NCBI GenBank assembly: GCA_015061615.1
Contig: SUWE01000001.1
Location: 78,450 to 142,449, forward strand
Length of the DNA stretch: 64,000 bases
From: Lentisphaerota bacterium
Lineage (GTDB): Bacteria > Verrucomicrobiota > Lentisphaeria > Victivallales > Victivallaceae
Direction of reading: 5' to 3'
In this document: positions 50,685-59,794 of the stretch, in pieces
Layout of the letters: the number at the start of each line of letters is the position of its first letter
How positions within the stretch are numbered: the first letter of the stretch is position 1
Position numbers and translations under genes: made by a program
The notes under the pieces: model-generated
Seen by the model: the letters and a program-made list of their open reading frames with translations, nothing else
Database searches by the model: none
What the model was told of the DNA's origin: nothing

Positions 50685-51293
50685 TCATATCCCCAGAAAT
50701 TCGGAAAAGTTTTGGTCGGTAACCGCTTCCAGATTTTTTACTCCGCTTGTCTTTTCTGCAATTTCAAGCAGTTTTTTTATATCATTTTCTTTGTTGTCAT
50801 CGCTCTCAAAGCCGAAACTGCCGCACGCCGCAGGTAATTTTTTCATAATTATTTCGTTGTTCACCATTTGCGGGTGAAATGATACCGTAATGTTTCGCTT
50901 CCACAATTCGTCAAGCATCTGTGGTGATGAACGGAATCCGTGAAACATTATTTTTACCGGAAAACGTTTCAATATTGCAAATAATTCATCAAATGCTTTT
51001 ACACAATGAATAACCGCAGGTTTATGCAAGTCGGCTGCCAATTCAAGCATTTTTTCCAGATATTGCAGTTGAATTGCAATATCCGGTCCGCGCATTTTAT
51101 CGATCCCGATTTCTCCGATGGCGGCAAATCCGGAGAGTGTCATTATTTCCGGGATAATGCGCGTATCAAATTTTTCAGGAAGTAACCACGGGTGAAATTC
51201 AAAAGAGGTGAATTTCCCCGGAATTGTTTTTTTACACGATATCAACGCCCGCAGGGCAGGGGATTGATCGTGAGTGTGAAAGTCGCTTGCCAT
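50685..51293 (-). CDS. TatD-family metal-dependent hydrolase
   Basis: 202 residues from the ATG at 51293, overlapping the ruvC stop (TGATG). This short form is smaller than the usual 260. Metal-site motifs: SDFHTHD (His-x-His), AAIGEIGID (Glu/Asp), AVIHCVKAFDEL (His), and IMFHGFRSS (His). The last metal Asp falls in FGFESDDN. TatD proteins are DNases or deacylases. Genes next to ruvC may point to a nucleic-acid role, but this is not proven. Confidence 0.8.
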   Translation of the reverse strand: MASDFHTHDQSPALRALISCKKTIPGKFTSFEFHPWLLPEKFDTRIIPEIMTLSGFAAIGEIGIDKMRGPDIAIQLQYLEKMLELAADLHKPAVIHCVKAFDELFAILKRFPVKIMFHGFRSSPQMLDELWKRNITVSFHPQMVNNEIIMKKLPAACGSFGFESDDNKENDIKKLLEIAEKTSGVKNLEAVTDQNFSEFLGI

Positions 51294-51805
51294 CAGAGCT
51301 GCTTGCCAATACCGTTCAATGTCGGAAAACGCAACCGTTGAATATGGCACATTGCCAACGCCAACGCATCAGTGCTGTCCAGCGGGATTTCTTCAACGGC
51401 AATACCGAATTCTGCCGCAAGGATAAAAGCTATGCGGCTTTTTTCCGCTCCCCCGCTGCCGGTTGCCGCACGCTTTGCCACTGTCGGATTGTAGGCATAC
51501 GCAGGGATATCATTTTGAGCCAGTGCGGCAAGGATTCCACCGCGCGCCATACCGAGAATGATCGCTGTTTTCGCATTTTTGCCGACAAACGGCTCCTCAA
51601 GTACGGCACAATCGGGGTGATAAAGATTTATCAATTCAGAAATGCCGCCGTAAAGGCGGCGCAAACACTCGGTGTGCGGCATGGATTGTTTATTGCAGAT
51701 AACTCCGCAATCAACGATTTCCATGCCGCTGCCGGCATTGATATCAGCTTTGATAACTCCGTAACCAGTGGTTCGGATCGCCGGGTCTATACCGAGGATT
51801 ATCAT
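51293..51805 (-). CDS. ruvC: Holliday junction resolvase RuvC
   Basis: 170 residues, standard length. RuvC cuts Holliday junctions with RuvAB. Seen: IILGIDPAIRTTGYGVI (Asp7), AVLEEPFVGKNAKTAIILGMARGG (Glu), and DSTDALALAMCHIQRL with the two C-terminal acidic residues. The start follows the gatA stop by 3 nt. Neither ruvA nor ruvB is next to it. Confidence 0.94.
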   Translation of the reverse strand: MIILGIDPAIRTTGYGVIKADINAGSGMEIVDCGVICNKQSMPHTECLRRLYGGISELINLYHPDCAVLEEPFVGKNAKTAIILGMARGGILAALAQNDIPAYAYNPTVAKRAATGSGGAEKSRIAFILAAEFGIAVEEIPLDSTDALALAMCHIQRLRFPTLNGIGKQL

Positions 51806-51808
51806 GAT

Positions 51809-53248
51809 TTACTTCATGAAAGCTGCCGCAGCTTTAAGCATGGAACTTTCACCGAGCGCCGGCGCCATGATCTGAGCTGCAACAGGCATATCAGTAGCAG
51901 GATCGATTCCTGCCGGAATGCTTATGCCGCAGTGACCGGAAAGGTTGAGCGCAATGGTGAAAATATCCGACAGATACATTTGCAGCGGATCGCTTTTTTC
52001 ATTGAATTTGAATGCCGTTTGCGGTGTGACCGGAGTAAGCAGAAGATCGCAATGTTTGAATGCTTCTTCAAAATCCTTCCGTATCAAAGTACGGACACGC
52101 TGGGCACGCAGATAATAGGCATCGTAATAACCGCTTGACAATACATAAGTTCCAAGCAGAATACGGCGCTTTACTTCATCGCCGAAACCGGCTCCGCGTG
52201 ACTTGTAATAAGTATCGACAAGTCCGTTTGCATCCTGACGGCTGCCATAGCGGATACCGTCAAAACGGGCAAGGTTTGCGCTTGCTTCAGCAGTCGCGAT
52301 AATGTAATAAACCGCAACGGCATATTTTGTGTGCGGCAATGAAACATCGACGATCTCTCCGCCAAGGGCTTTCACTTTGGCGATCGTTTCATCCATTACC
52401 TTTGCTACTCCGGAATCCAATCCGCCGGTGAAATACTCTTTGGGAAGACCGAATTTCAATCCGGCAAGACTCCCTGATGCGGCACCGAGACGGGCGGCAT
52501 CGGCAAATCCACCCGCCGCATTGGGCAGAGAGGTCGAGTCATGCGGGTCGAATCCGCTGATGGCATCAAGAATGATTCCTGCATCTTCTGCATCATTGGT
52601 CAACGGACCGATCTGATCCAAACTTGAGGCAAACGCAACAAGTCCGTAGCGGGATACTCTGCCATAGGTTGGCTTTACTCCGACAACACCGCAGAATGCT
52701 GCAGGCTGACGGATCGAGCCGCCGGTATCAGAACCCAGCGCCGCAGGTGCAAAATCCGCAGCAACGCAAGCGGCTGAACCGCCTGATGAACCGCCGGGGA
52801 CACGGGAAGTATCCAACGGGTTGCGCGTGGTCTTGAATGCACTGTTTTCACAGCTTGAACCCATGGCGAACTCATCCATATTCAATCTGCCGAAGGGAAT
52901 GAAACCCAGATTTTTGAGTTTTTCCACCGCGGTTGCATCGTAAGGGGATTTTACCGGTTCAAGCAGTTTAGATGCACAGGAACATCTTTCACCTTTGACA
53001 CAGATATTGTCTTTTACTGCAATGGGAATGCCGTCAAAGTCGCTGACGCTTTTCTGCGCGGCACGACGGGTATCGGCAGCTTCCGCGGAAGCAAGCATCT
53101 GTTCGCGGTCGATTTCGAGGAATGCACCGATTTCTCCGTCTCTTGCATCAATTTCTTTCAAATATTCACGGCAGAGTTCAACGGATGAGAATTTTCCGGA
53201 TTTCAAACCTTCGCTCAAGCCGTGGATAGTAGCTTTTTTCAGCTCCAT
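51809..53248 (-). CDS. gatA: Glutamyl-tRNA(Gln)/aspartyl-tRNA(Asn) amidotransferase subunit A
   Basis: 479 residues. It releases ammonia from glutamine for transamidation of Glu-tRNA(Gln) or Asp-tRNA(Asn). The amidase triad is complete: Lys79 in IAVKDNICVKG, cis-Ser154 in PGGSSGGSAA, and Ser178 in GSDTGGSIRQPA. GatC lies 5 nt upstream; gatB is not in this window. The organism is likely to lack a GlnRS or AsnRS or both (inference). Confidence 0.95.
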   Translation of the reverse strand: MELKKATIHGLSEGLKSGKFSSVELCREYLKEIDARDGEIGAFLEIDREQMLASAEAADTRRAAQKSVSDFDGIPIAVKDNICVKGERCSCASKLLEPVKSPYDATAVEKLKNLGFIPFGRLNMDEFAMGSSCENSAFKTTRNPLDTSRVPGGSSGGSAACVAADFAPAALGSDTGGSIRQPAAFCGVVGVKPTYGRVSRYGLVAFASSLDQIGPLTNDAEDAGIILDAISGFDPHDSTSLPNAAGGFADAARLGAASGSLAGLKFGLPKEYFTGGLDSGVAKVMDETIAKVKALGGEIVDVSLPHTKYAVAVYYIIATAEASANLARFDGIRYGSRQDANGLVDTYYKSRGAGFGDEVKRRILLGTYVLSSGYYDAYYLRAQRVRTLIRKDFEEAFKHCDLLLTPVTPQTAFKFNEKSDPLQMYLSDIFTIALNLSGHCGISIPAGIDPATDMPVAAQIMAPALGESSMLKAAAAFMK

Positions 53249-53253
53249 GATCT

Positions 53254-53553
53254 TTACTCCTCCTCGCTCGGCAGAACGCGGGGAACTTTGATAAGCTCCC
53301 CGTGGATCACTCCCGGTGCATTTGCCAGCATTACTTCTCTGGGGAATGAGGGCTTATGCTCATCTTCACGCCAGACATTGGTCAGCTGTGCCGCATGCGC
53401 GGTCGGTTCAACACCGGTTACGTCAACTTCACCGAGTTCAGCAATGTATTCCACGACCCGTGCAAGGTCACCCTGGAGCTTTTCCGCCTGTTCGGGGGAA
53501 AGCTCCAGCCGTGCGAGATCGGCTACATATTTGATGTCGATTTCAGAACTCAT
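53254..53553 (-). CDS. gatC: Glutamyl-tRNA(Gln)/aspartyl-tRNA(Asn) amidotransferase subunit C
   Basis: 99 residues, normal length. It stabilises the GatA-GatB complex. Seen: the helical start IDIKYVADLARLELSPEQAEKLQGDL, VEYIAELGEVDVTGVEPTAH (typical turn with GVEPT), and the WREDEHKPSF stretch before the extended tail. It is 2 nt after the pfp stop and 5 nt before gatA. Confidence 0.95.
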   Translation of the reverse strand: MSSEIDIKYVADLARLELSPEQAEKLQGDLARVVEYIAELGEVDVTGVEPTAHAAQLTNVWREDEHKPSFPREVMLANAPGVIHGELIKVPRVLPSEEE

Positions 53554-53555
53554 TT

Positions 53556-55214
53556 TCAGATATTACCGCCTTTTTCAAGCGTCAGGGTCTTGGTGACCAG
53601 ATCGCAGACACATGAAGGTCCGAAGTACTGGATAGGACCGGGATAGACAAAGCTGGTCTCTTTTGCCCATTCGTCGCGCTTGGCGGCAAATTCGGCAAAC
53701 GGAGCGCCATCGAGTTCAACCAGAGCCTTGCGGATAACCGGTTTGTCGGCACCGTGACGGCGTTCCATGTTGAGCATCATCGTGATCGGAATACCTCCGG
53801 CGATCCATTCCGCAGCCGGTTTGATGGTATTGCGGACACTTGACATATAGCCGGTACGTCCGGCGCCGATAAGAGCAGCGGCGTTGTAACCGAGGCTGTA
53901 ACAGTAGTCGGCATCGTAGTTGGAAGGAGCTGCGCAACGGCCTTCGTAACCGAAGAAGTGGGTCTGAGTGGCAAATTTGCCTTTGAAGGTACCTTCGGCT
54001 TTCATTGCCTTGAGTTTGGTGCCGACCATTTCAGCCAGCATTTTTTCGGTTTCGATAAGAGAGACCTGAACGTTGCCGTGGGGGTCGCGGTCATTGCAGA
54101 GCTGCATCTGGATACCGGCGGGCAAAGAGGCGAAGACAGCTGCGGATGAGGCGGAAAGTTTTCCGGCGGCAAAAGCAACTTTTTCGTTTTTATCCATCGC
54201 TTCGACGGCTTCCGCGTTGGCGGCAAGCAGATCGTTGAGTTCGGCGATCAGAACTTTGATTTCGGGGATAAATTCAACCAGACCTTCGGGGATCAGCGCC
54301 ACACCGAAGTTCATTCCCAGCGCTGCACGTCCGGCAACGATTGCCGCCAGATCATCGACGATCTGACCGAGAGTCATCTTCTTTTCAGCAACTTCTTCGG
54401 AGATGATCGCCGCATTGGGCTGGGTCTGGAGAGCGCACTCAAGAGCAATGTGAGAAGCGGAGCGTCCCATCAATTTGATGAAGTGCCAATATTTTTTCGC
54501 AGAGTTTGCATCGCGGCCGATGTTACCGATCAATTCGCTGTAAACACGGCAGGCGGTATCAAAACCGAAGCTCGCTTCGATCCATTCGTTTTTGAGGTCG
54601 CCGTCAATAGTTTTGGGACAGCCGATGACCTGAATGCCGACATTGTTGCTCTTGAAATATTCAGCAAGCACACAGGCATTGGTGTTTGAGTCGTCACCGC
54701 CGATGATGACCAGCGCGGTGATGCCGACTTTTTCGCAGTTGGCTTTAGCCGCTTCAAACTGTTCTTCAGTTTCCAGTTTGGTACGGCCGGAACCGATCAT
54801 ATCAAATCCGCCGGTATTGCGGTAGGCATCAATGATATCAGCAGTCAATTCCATGTATTCGCCTTTGACCAGACCGTCAGGTCCTTTGAGAAAACCGAAG
54901 AGACGGCTGTCGGCGTTGAGGGATTTGATACCGTCAAAGAGACCGGCAATAACGTTGTGACCGCCGGGTGCCTGACCGCCGGAAAGGATAACGCCGACGT
55001 TGATGGCAGCTTTTTTCTCGCCGCAACCGGGGGCGAAGGTCAGCACAGGGCTGCCGAAAGTGCTTTTGAACAGTGCCTGGATTTTTTCCACATCGGCAAC
55101 TGCGGTGGTGGCTCCGCCTTCCTGGACGCAGACAGCTGCGCCATTCTGCAAAGCGGCTGGAAGTTTCGGGGCATAGGCGGCACGCGCCTGCTGCAACGGA
55201 GAGATTTTGCTCAT
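53556..55214 (-). CDS. pfp: Pyrophosphate-dependent fructose-6-phosphate 1-phosphotransferase
   Basis: 552 residues, the long PPi-PFK type found in plants and several anaerobes. It phosphorylates fructose 6-phosphate with pyrophosphate, reversibly. The donor determinants are present: GGDDSNTN at 172-179 (Asp175 in place of the Gly of ATP enzymes) and [10 protein letters not shown] at 200-209 (GD in place of ND). Also [11 protein letters not shown] (79-89) and the MGRSASH phosphate loop. It heads a minus-strand operon with gatC, gatA, ruvC, tatD-like and tcdA. Using PPi saves ATP and is a sign of fermentative life. Confidence 0.93.
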   Translation of the reverse strand: MSKISPLQQARAAYAPKLPAALQNGAAVCVQEGGATTAVADVEKIQALFKSTFGSPVLTFAPGCGEKKAAINVGVILSGGQAPGGHNVIAGLFDGIKSLNADSRLFGFLKGPDGLVKGEYMELTADIIDAYRNTGGFDMIGSGRTKLETEEQFEAAKANCEKVGITALVIIGGDDSNTNACVLAEYFKSNNVGIQVIGCPKTIDGDLKNEWIEASFGFDTACRVYSELIGNIGRDANSAKKYWHFIKLMGRSASHIALECALQTQPNAAIISEEVAEKKMTLGQIVDDLAAIVAGRAALGMNFGVALIPEGLVEFIPEIKVLIAELNDLLAANAEAVEAMDKNEKVAFAAGKLSASSAAVFASLPAGIQMQLCNDRDPHGNVQVSLIETEKMLAEMVGTKLKAMKAEGTFKGKFATQTHFFGYEGRCAAPSNYDADYCYSLGYNAAALIGAGRTGYMSSVRNTIKPAAEWIAGGIPITMMLNMERRHGADKPVIRKALVELDGAPFAEFAAKRDEWAKETSFVYPGPIQYFGPSCVCDLVTKTLTLEKGGNI

Positions 55215-55285
55215 TTTCTTTTCCTTTATTTTGATTATTTAGGGTTGAAAAATGTCATTTCTATAAAATAGCTCAATTTTGTCGA

Positions 55286-56062
55286 TTAATCAAGGTTTTT
55301 ATCCGCTTTTTTCAGGACTTCTTCCCAGGGACGGTGAAAACTTTTACTGTCCGAGTTGAAGCAGTTGAAGCGGATTATGTGCCACAAGGCGGCGAAACCA
55401 TCTTTCCAACCGATTTTTTTACCTTCGTCATAACGCCGGGGATTATAAGATATCGGAACTTCCCAGATGCGGAGTTTGCGGGAACGGGCGAGCTTTGCCG
55501 TCAATTCAACTTCGATACCGAATCTTTCACTGGTGAGTTTGAGATTCTGAATGACTTCCCTGCGGAATGCTTTGTAACATGTTTCCATATCAGACAGATG
55601 AATATCTGAAAAAAGATTGGAAAGGAAAGTCAGAAATTTGTTACCCATCTCGTGACGGAAGTATCTCACCTGACCGGGGGAATTCATGAATCTTGCTCCG
55701 TAAACCGCTTCAGCTCTGCCGTTGACCAGCGGTTGGATAACAAGGGGGTAATCTTCAGGCGTATATTCAAAATCAGCATCCTGCACGATCACATAATCTT
55801 TGGATGCTTCTGCAAATCCTCTGATTATTGCGGCGCCTTTTCCGTGATTTTTTTCCTGCTGAAGCAGTTTTACCCTCGGATCGTCTTTGAATTTCTGCAA
55901 CTCCTGCCAGCTGTTATCTTTAGAGGCATCGTCAATGATGAGCAATTCCCCCACTTCCGGGCGGTCAAGCACCATTTGTACGATTTTGCAGATCGTTGCT
56001 TCTTCATTATAAACGGGCATCACTACTGAAAGTGAGCTGTCGGGTATCGGAAGATTTTTCAT
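55286..56062 (-). CDS. Family 2 glycosyltransferase (dolichyl-phosphate-mannose-synthase-like)
   Basis: 258 residues, no transmembrane tail. It uses an NDP-sugar and a lipid phosphate or other acceptor. Seen: LSVVMPVYNEEATICKIV (residues 12-29), LLIIDDASKDNSW (Asp-Asp), VIVQDADFEYTPEDYP with the DxD-like pair, GARFMNSPGQVRYFRHEMGNKFL, and ERFGIEVELTAKLAR, as in polyprenyl-phosphate sugar synthases. The start overlaps the proC stop by 4 nt. The upstream uppP (undecaprenyl recycling) suggests an undecaprenyl-phosphate acceptor (inference). Confidence 0.86.
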   Translation of the reverse strand: MKNLPIPDSSLSVVMPVYNEEATICKIVQMVLDRPEVGELLIIDDASKDNSWQELQKFKDDPRVKLLQQEKNHGKGAAIIRGFAEASKDYVIVQDADFEYTPEDYPLVIQPLVNGRAEAVYGARFMNSPGQVRYFRHEMGNKFLTFLSNLFSDIHLSDMETCYKAFRREVIQNLKLTSERFGIEVELTAKLARSRKLRIWEVPISYNPRRYDEGKKIGWKDGFAALWHIIRFNCFNSDSKSFHRPWEEVLKKADKNLD

Positions 56063-56859
56063 TTTGTTTTTGTTCCCAATTCTCTGGAGCGTTCCGCAGC
56101 AGCGCGGACCGCTTTGATTACAGTTCCGGCAAATCCACGGTCGGCAAGCACTTCAAGCGCACGGCTGGTCGTTCCTGCCGGGCTGGTGACTTTATCTTTC
56201 AGACTGCATGGATGTTCCTGGGTTTTCAACACCATTTCTGCCGCGCCGATCAGGGTTTGAGCCGCAAGTATCTGCGCCGTATCACGAGGCAGTCCTTCTG
56301 CAACACCGCCGTCAGCCAATGCCTGAATAAATTCAAAAACATACGCCGGACCGCTGCCTGAAAGCGCGGTGACTGCATCAAGGGATGATTCGGCAAATTT
56401 GAATGCCACGCCAACAGCCGAAAGAATTTCTTTCGCAAAATTTTCTTCTTCCGGAGAAATCATTTCACTGCATGAGTATCCGGAGGCACCTTTGCCGACG
56501 AGGGCAGGGGTGTTGGGCATTACCCGTATGATCCGGTTACTGCCGGTGATTTCCGCCAGCTGTGCAATGCTTATTCCTGCGGCAATGGAGATGATGAGCT
56601 TGTCCTTCATCAAATCTTTTTGCGCGGCAAGGGAGTGTATGACCTGCGGTTTTACTGCAAGCAAAAGGGCGGAACTTTCTTTGATTCCTTCTCCGGAAGA
56701 GTAAACCTTTATTCCTGTTGCTTCTTCAAATGCCGCAGCTGCCCGGATATCCGGATCGCAGGCACCAAGTTCTGATGCTTGAAATTTTCCGGAAGCAGTT
56801 ATCCCTCCGGCGATTGCGGTAGCCATTTTTCCGGCTCCGATAAAAAACAATTTTTTCAT
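56059..56859 (-). CDS. proC: Pyrroline-5-carboxylate reductase
   Basis: 266 residues, standard length. It makes proline from pyrroline-5-carboxylate with NAD(P)H. Seen: LFFIGAGKMATAIAGGI cofactor loop, LLAVKPQVI, IIRVMPNTPALVGKGASGY, and VTALSGSGPAYVFEFIQALADGGVAEGL, followed by SPAGTTSRAL. These are the conserved ProC segments. It lies 7 nt after uppP and is coupled to the GT2 gene. Confidence 0.95.
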   Translation of the reverse strand: MKKLFFIGAGKMATAIAGGITASGKFQASELGACDPDIRAAAAFEEATGIKVYSSGEGIKESSALLLAVKPQVIHSLAAQKDLMKDKLIISIAAGISIAQLAEITGSNRIIRVMPNTPALVGKGASGYSCSEMISPEEENFAKEILSAVGVAFKFAESSLDAVTALSGSGPAYVFEFIQALADGGVAEGLPRDTAQILAAQTLIGAAEMVLKTQEHPCSLKDKVTSPAGTTSRALEVLADRGFAGTVIKAVRAAAERSRELGTKTK

Positions 56860-56866
56860 AGGAAAC

Positions 56867-57679
56867 TCAACCTTTATTTATTGAGATTATTTGCCATATC
56901 ATTATTCCTGCTCCAAGCAGGAAAAGATACCATGAAAAGAAGGATAATTTCTTTTTGCGGATGATTTTTACCAGCAAAATCAGCGATGCAAAACTGCAAA
57001 ATGCTGATACCGCAAATGCGGTAATCAACTGCGGAAGTGTAAAAGGTGCAATCTGAAATCCGGTTTTGAACATATCGAGCATCTCTAAAAGCAATGCTCC
57101 GGCAATTACCGGCAGTGCCAGCAGAAAGGAAAATGTCGCTGCCGCTTCAAATTTTATACCGGAAAGGATCCCGGCTGCAATCGTACTGCCGGAACGAGAG
57201 ATTCCGGGGATGATCGCCACTGCCTGTGCCAGTCCGACTGTGATTGCCTGACGCAGAGAAATTTCTTTGAGGTCTGTTTCACTTTTGGCACGGAGTTTTT
57301 CTTTGCCGGTCAGACGCAATACTGAGGCGGTAATAAGAAACCCCATTGCCAGAGAGAGCATATCGCCGAACAACAAATCGATCAAGCCGCTTTTTTTCAG
57401 CAATAAACCGGCGACCGCCGCCGGAATCGTTGCAATCACAACCATTGTCAGCAAATGAAGTTGATCTTTTTTCAAAAATCCCAGCAGGGTTTTGAAATAA
57501 AATACCGCAATAGCCAGAAGTGAGCCGCCATGAAGGACTATGCTCATCGCTGCTCCTGATTCTTCCGGCAAGCCGGATATATTACTGAGCAAAGCCAGAT
57601 GACCGGATGAGCTGACCGGCAAAAATTCAGTGACACCCTGAAGGGCGGCAAGAATAAAAACAATAAGCCATATATTCAT
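56867..57679 (-). CDS. uppP: Undecaprenyl-diphosphatase UppP (BacA)
   Basis: 270 residues with about eight transmembrane segments. It removes a phosphate from undecaprenyl diphosphate so that the lipid carrier can be reused in cell wall synthesis, and it can confer bacitracin resistance. Seen: ALQGVTEFLPVSSSGHLAL (residues 12-30) and AIIPGISRSGSTIAAGILSG, the two catalytic repeats with Glu, His and Arg. It follows the small membrane gene by 8 nt. Confidence 0.94.
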   Translation of the reverse strand: MNIWLIVFILAALQGVTEFLPVSSSGHLALLSNISGLPEESGAAMSIVLHGGSLLAIAVFYFKTLLGFLKKDQLHLLTMVVIATIPAAVAGLLLKKSGLIDLLFGDMLSLAMGFLITASVLRLTGKEKLRAKSETDLKEISLRQAITVGLAQAVAIIPGISRSGSTIAAGILSGIKFEAAATFSFLLALPVIAGALLLEMLDMFKTGFQIAPFTLPQLITAFAVSAFCSFASLILLVKIIRKKKLSFFSWYLFLLGAGIMIWQIISINKG

Positions 57680-57687
57680 ATCGCAAA

Positions 57688-57945
57688 TTAATCACCGGTG
57701 ACTGCGGCGGCGCCTTGAACCGGTTTTTCTCCATTTTGATTGTTGTTGCTTTCAGGGAGCAGCGGTTTTATCGTTTCGATTACTTTGTCTCCGCCATCTT
57801 TTGTTTTTTGCCATTGTTCCTCTACTTTACCCATTCCCTCTGCTGCGACATCAGGATTTTCCTTCAGGTAACAGAAGTAGAATATTGCAATTCCGATGGC
57901 AAGAGCCAGCAGGAAGCCGCAAAATACACCGCAACACCACCTCAT
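57688..57945 (-). CDS. Small membrane-anchored protein of unknown function
   Basis: 85 residues. Residues 3-26 (WCCGVFCGFLLALAIGIAIFYFCY) form one transmembrane span, followed by a polar tail of about 55 residues with a charged helical part (VEEQWQKTKDGGDKVIETIKPLL) and an Asn/Gln-rich end. The start follows the HTH gene stop without a gap (TAAATG). Family unknown. Being between a regulator and uppP, it may work in the envelope. Confidence 0.65.
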   Translation of the reverse strand: MRWCCGVFCGFLLALAIGIAIFYFCYLKENPDVAAEGMGKVEEQWQKTKDGGDKVIETIKPLLPESNNNQNGEKPVQGAAAVTGD

Positions 57946-58884
57946 TTATTTTTCCTCATATTTTCTGTTAAGTATTTCTTTTGTCAACGGAAGAATTGAA
58001 AATTCCACAATAGGGAATATCCATTTGAATTTCTTTTCATTTTCCGGAATTTTATCTTTGCTTACCAAACTATCCAAGCCATTTGCTTGTGCAAATACAC
58101 TATCGGCAAGGAGATAAAATTCACCATCTTTGTCAAGAGCCAAATGCATCATTGATGACTTCCGGGGAATTTCATCAGAGATCAGTAATTGGATCATTCC
58201 ATTGTAGCAGGAGCCGATCTGACTGCCCATCGCCATAACAATTACCGGGGAAGGTATCGCTCCATAATCTCTGAATGATACATCTTCACATACTTCACAA
58301 GCGTAGTTCTGAAGCGAGTCGATTTTTCTATAGCCTCTCAAATCTTCAATATCTATGACCGGTATGGCATCTGTCGGTTCAGAGAAGGATACTGACGGAT
58401 CTTCTTCTTCTTCTTCGTCCCCAATCGCAGAGTAATCCTGTTCAAAATTTTTTACTTGAGAAAAGCTGGTGAAGTCTTCTTCTTCAACGGAGTCGTCAAA
58501 GTAAGAGTTCTCATCATCGTCCATTTCTGTATCATCTGAATCAAATAACACAAACGGAATATCTTCTTCGTCATCGTCATCCGGGTAGTCATCATCCTCA
58601 TCGAAATCTTCCATCTCCTCCGGAATAAATTCATCATTCTCGCCAAGACCATATCTGCTTCGCAGTTTTATCAGTTCGTCGATCATATACTGACGTTGTT
58701 CATCAGTAATATCAAGGAGATCAAGAATCGAAGTAAATTGACTCAGTTTAGGCAGAGCCATCGCATGACCGAATTGAGAAAGTGAGGCAGAAGATAATCC
58801 GACTGCCTGGGCAATGACGGCTTGCTTGATGCCGGAATCCTGAATCATCGTTTGAAATTGCTGTATAAAATCTTTTCGCCTCAT
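57946..58884 (-). CDS. HTH protein with a long acidic linker and unknown C-terminal domain
   Basis: 312 residues. Residues 5-70 look like an XRE-type helix-turn-helix (FIQQFQTMIQDSGIKQAVIAQAVGLSSASLSQFGHAM, cited by position with the turn at AVGLSSASLSQF). Residues about 82-165 are an acidic linker in which Asp and Glu dominate (DEDDDYPDDDDEEDIP). Residues 170-312 form a globular domain (VIVMAMGSQIGSCYNGMIQLLI) that I do not recognise. GAGG is before the ATG. It starts the run to uppP-proC-GT2, so it may control the envelope genes, but no operator is recognised. Confidence 0.68.
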   Translation of the reverse strand: MRRKDFIQQFQTMIQDSGIKQAVIAQAVGLSSASLSQFGHAMALPKLSQFTSILDLLDITDEQRQYMIDELIKLRSRYGLGENDEFIPEEMEDFDEDDDYPDDDDEEDIPFVLFDSDDTEMDDDENSYFDDSVEEEDFTSFSQVKNFEQDYSAIGDEEEEEDPSVSFSEPTDAIPVIDIEDLRGYRKIDSLQNYACEVCEDVSFRDYGAIPSPVIVMAMGSQIGSCYNGMIQLLISDEIPRKSSMMHLALDKDGEFYLLADSVFAQANGLDSLVSKDKIPENEKKFKWIFPIVEFSILPLTKEILNRKYEEK

Positions 58885-58934
58885 ATATCCTCGTTCCCCC
58901 CTCCAGGGTTTTGTAAAAAACGTATCACTACAAT

Positions 58935-58963
58935 AATATATATCAGGGAAATAAATATATCAA
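58935..58963 (-). promoter_or_regulatory. Promoter of the HTH-uppP-proC-GT2 run
   Basis: Minus strand TTGATA (58958-58963), a 17-nt spacer and TATATT (58935-58940), 51 nt before the ATG at 58884. Confidence 0.6.
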
Positions 58964-59162
58964 ACTGAAACCGGCGGAATAATTGATTTTTTACATATAT
59001 ACGGCATTGTTTTTTTAATATTGCCGAAAACTGTTGGTAATTTGTGACCCCCAAGCAGGAACTTATGAAACACATAAACAAACATTTGAGGCAATTTCAA
59101 AAGTTCTCAAAAACTCTTGAAAATTCCCGTTGCGATATTTTGAGCTGAACAGCAACAAAACA
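58964..59162. other. Gene-free stretch between HTH gene and Cys/His-rich protein gene
   Basis: Together with the promoter the gap from 58885 to 59210 is 326 nt. It contains the promoter, an AT-rich part, the hairpin repeat copy at 59088-59124 and, at its end, the terminator of the next gene. No further gene is seen. Confidence 0.6.
59088..59124. repeat. Copy of dispersed hairpin repeat
   Basis: GAGGCAATTTCAAAAGTTCT is followed by CAAAAACTCTTGAAAA. It matches the reverse complement of 38386-38427 over about 35 nt and the left end of the 21405 element over a similar stretch. Confidence 0.65.
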
Positions 59163-59190
59163 CCCCGGAATTACTTCTGCAATTCCGGGG
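59163..59190 (-). terminator. Terminator of the Cys/His-rich protein gene
   Basis: CCCCGGAATT-ACTTCTGC-AATTCCGGGG, a perfect 10-bp stem, followed on the minus strand by TGTTTTGTTG. Confidence 0.85.
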
Positions 59191-59210
59191 ATTTCCGTTT
59201 TGTTCTGAAC

Positions 59211-59648
59211 TTATTTCTGCTGTTCTGTTTTCTTTTCTTCAACAGATTTGCCTGCTTCCGGAGACATTTTCTTAAACTCCCGACCCTTTCTGAATTTTCT
59301 GGAGTGAAATTCTTCCTTTGCGCAATTCGGACACTTTACCATTTTTCTGCGCATGTGCTGATGGTGATGAAAGTTTCCTCTCTCCATTCTTTGCGGAACA
59401 TTCCGCATCGGACAGGATTTAATCTGCATAACGCAAATCTTTTTCTGCGGGCGGCAATCTTTTTTTGCACACCGTATTGCCATCAAAGTTCCATGGTATG
59501 CCAATACTACGATGACTGCGGTCAGCAGTGATATGATAAAGGTACGCAGATCGCCGGAAATTTTTTTGCTGCATTTGCACTTGTTTTCTTCCGTTTGTGC
59601 ATTCGGGGGGAGAGATTCTTCCTTTACTTGAACATCTTTTTCTTCCAT
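59211..59648 (-). CDS. Single-span membrane protein with Cys/His-rich C-terminal part
   Basis: 145 residues from the ATG at 59648, chosen for GAGGAA 8 nt upstream; a start 9 codons earlier has none. Order: acidic N-terminus with CKC, one transmembrane span (LRTFIISLLTAVIVVLAYHG, about residues 37-56), then a basic part with CAKKDC, CVMQIKSC, RGNFHHHQHMRRK and a CPNCAKEEFH zinc-ribbon-like CxxC. The C-terminus is Lys/Glu-rich. Metal binding is likely. No family is recognised. It has its own terminator and no partner genes. Confidence 0.65.
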   Translation of the reverse strand: MEEKDVQVKEESLPPNAQTEENKCKCSKKISGDLRTFIISLLTAVIVVLAYHGTLMAIRCAKKDCRPQKKICVMQIKSCPMRNVPQRMERGNFHHHQHMRRKMVKCPNCAKEEFHSRKFRKGREFKKMSPEAGKSVEEKKTEQQK

Positions 59649-59794
59649 TTTCTTTTCCTCACAAGTTTGTTGCATTGTTCAGTAGTGTGCGCACAACCAA
59701 ATAACGGATGAATAATACCGAAAATTTTCTGAAAGGGAAAAATTTTTCAAAATTTTTTGATTACGGTGTGGAATTTTTTGTTGTCAGTAGTATA

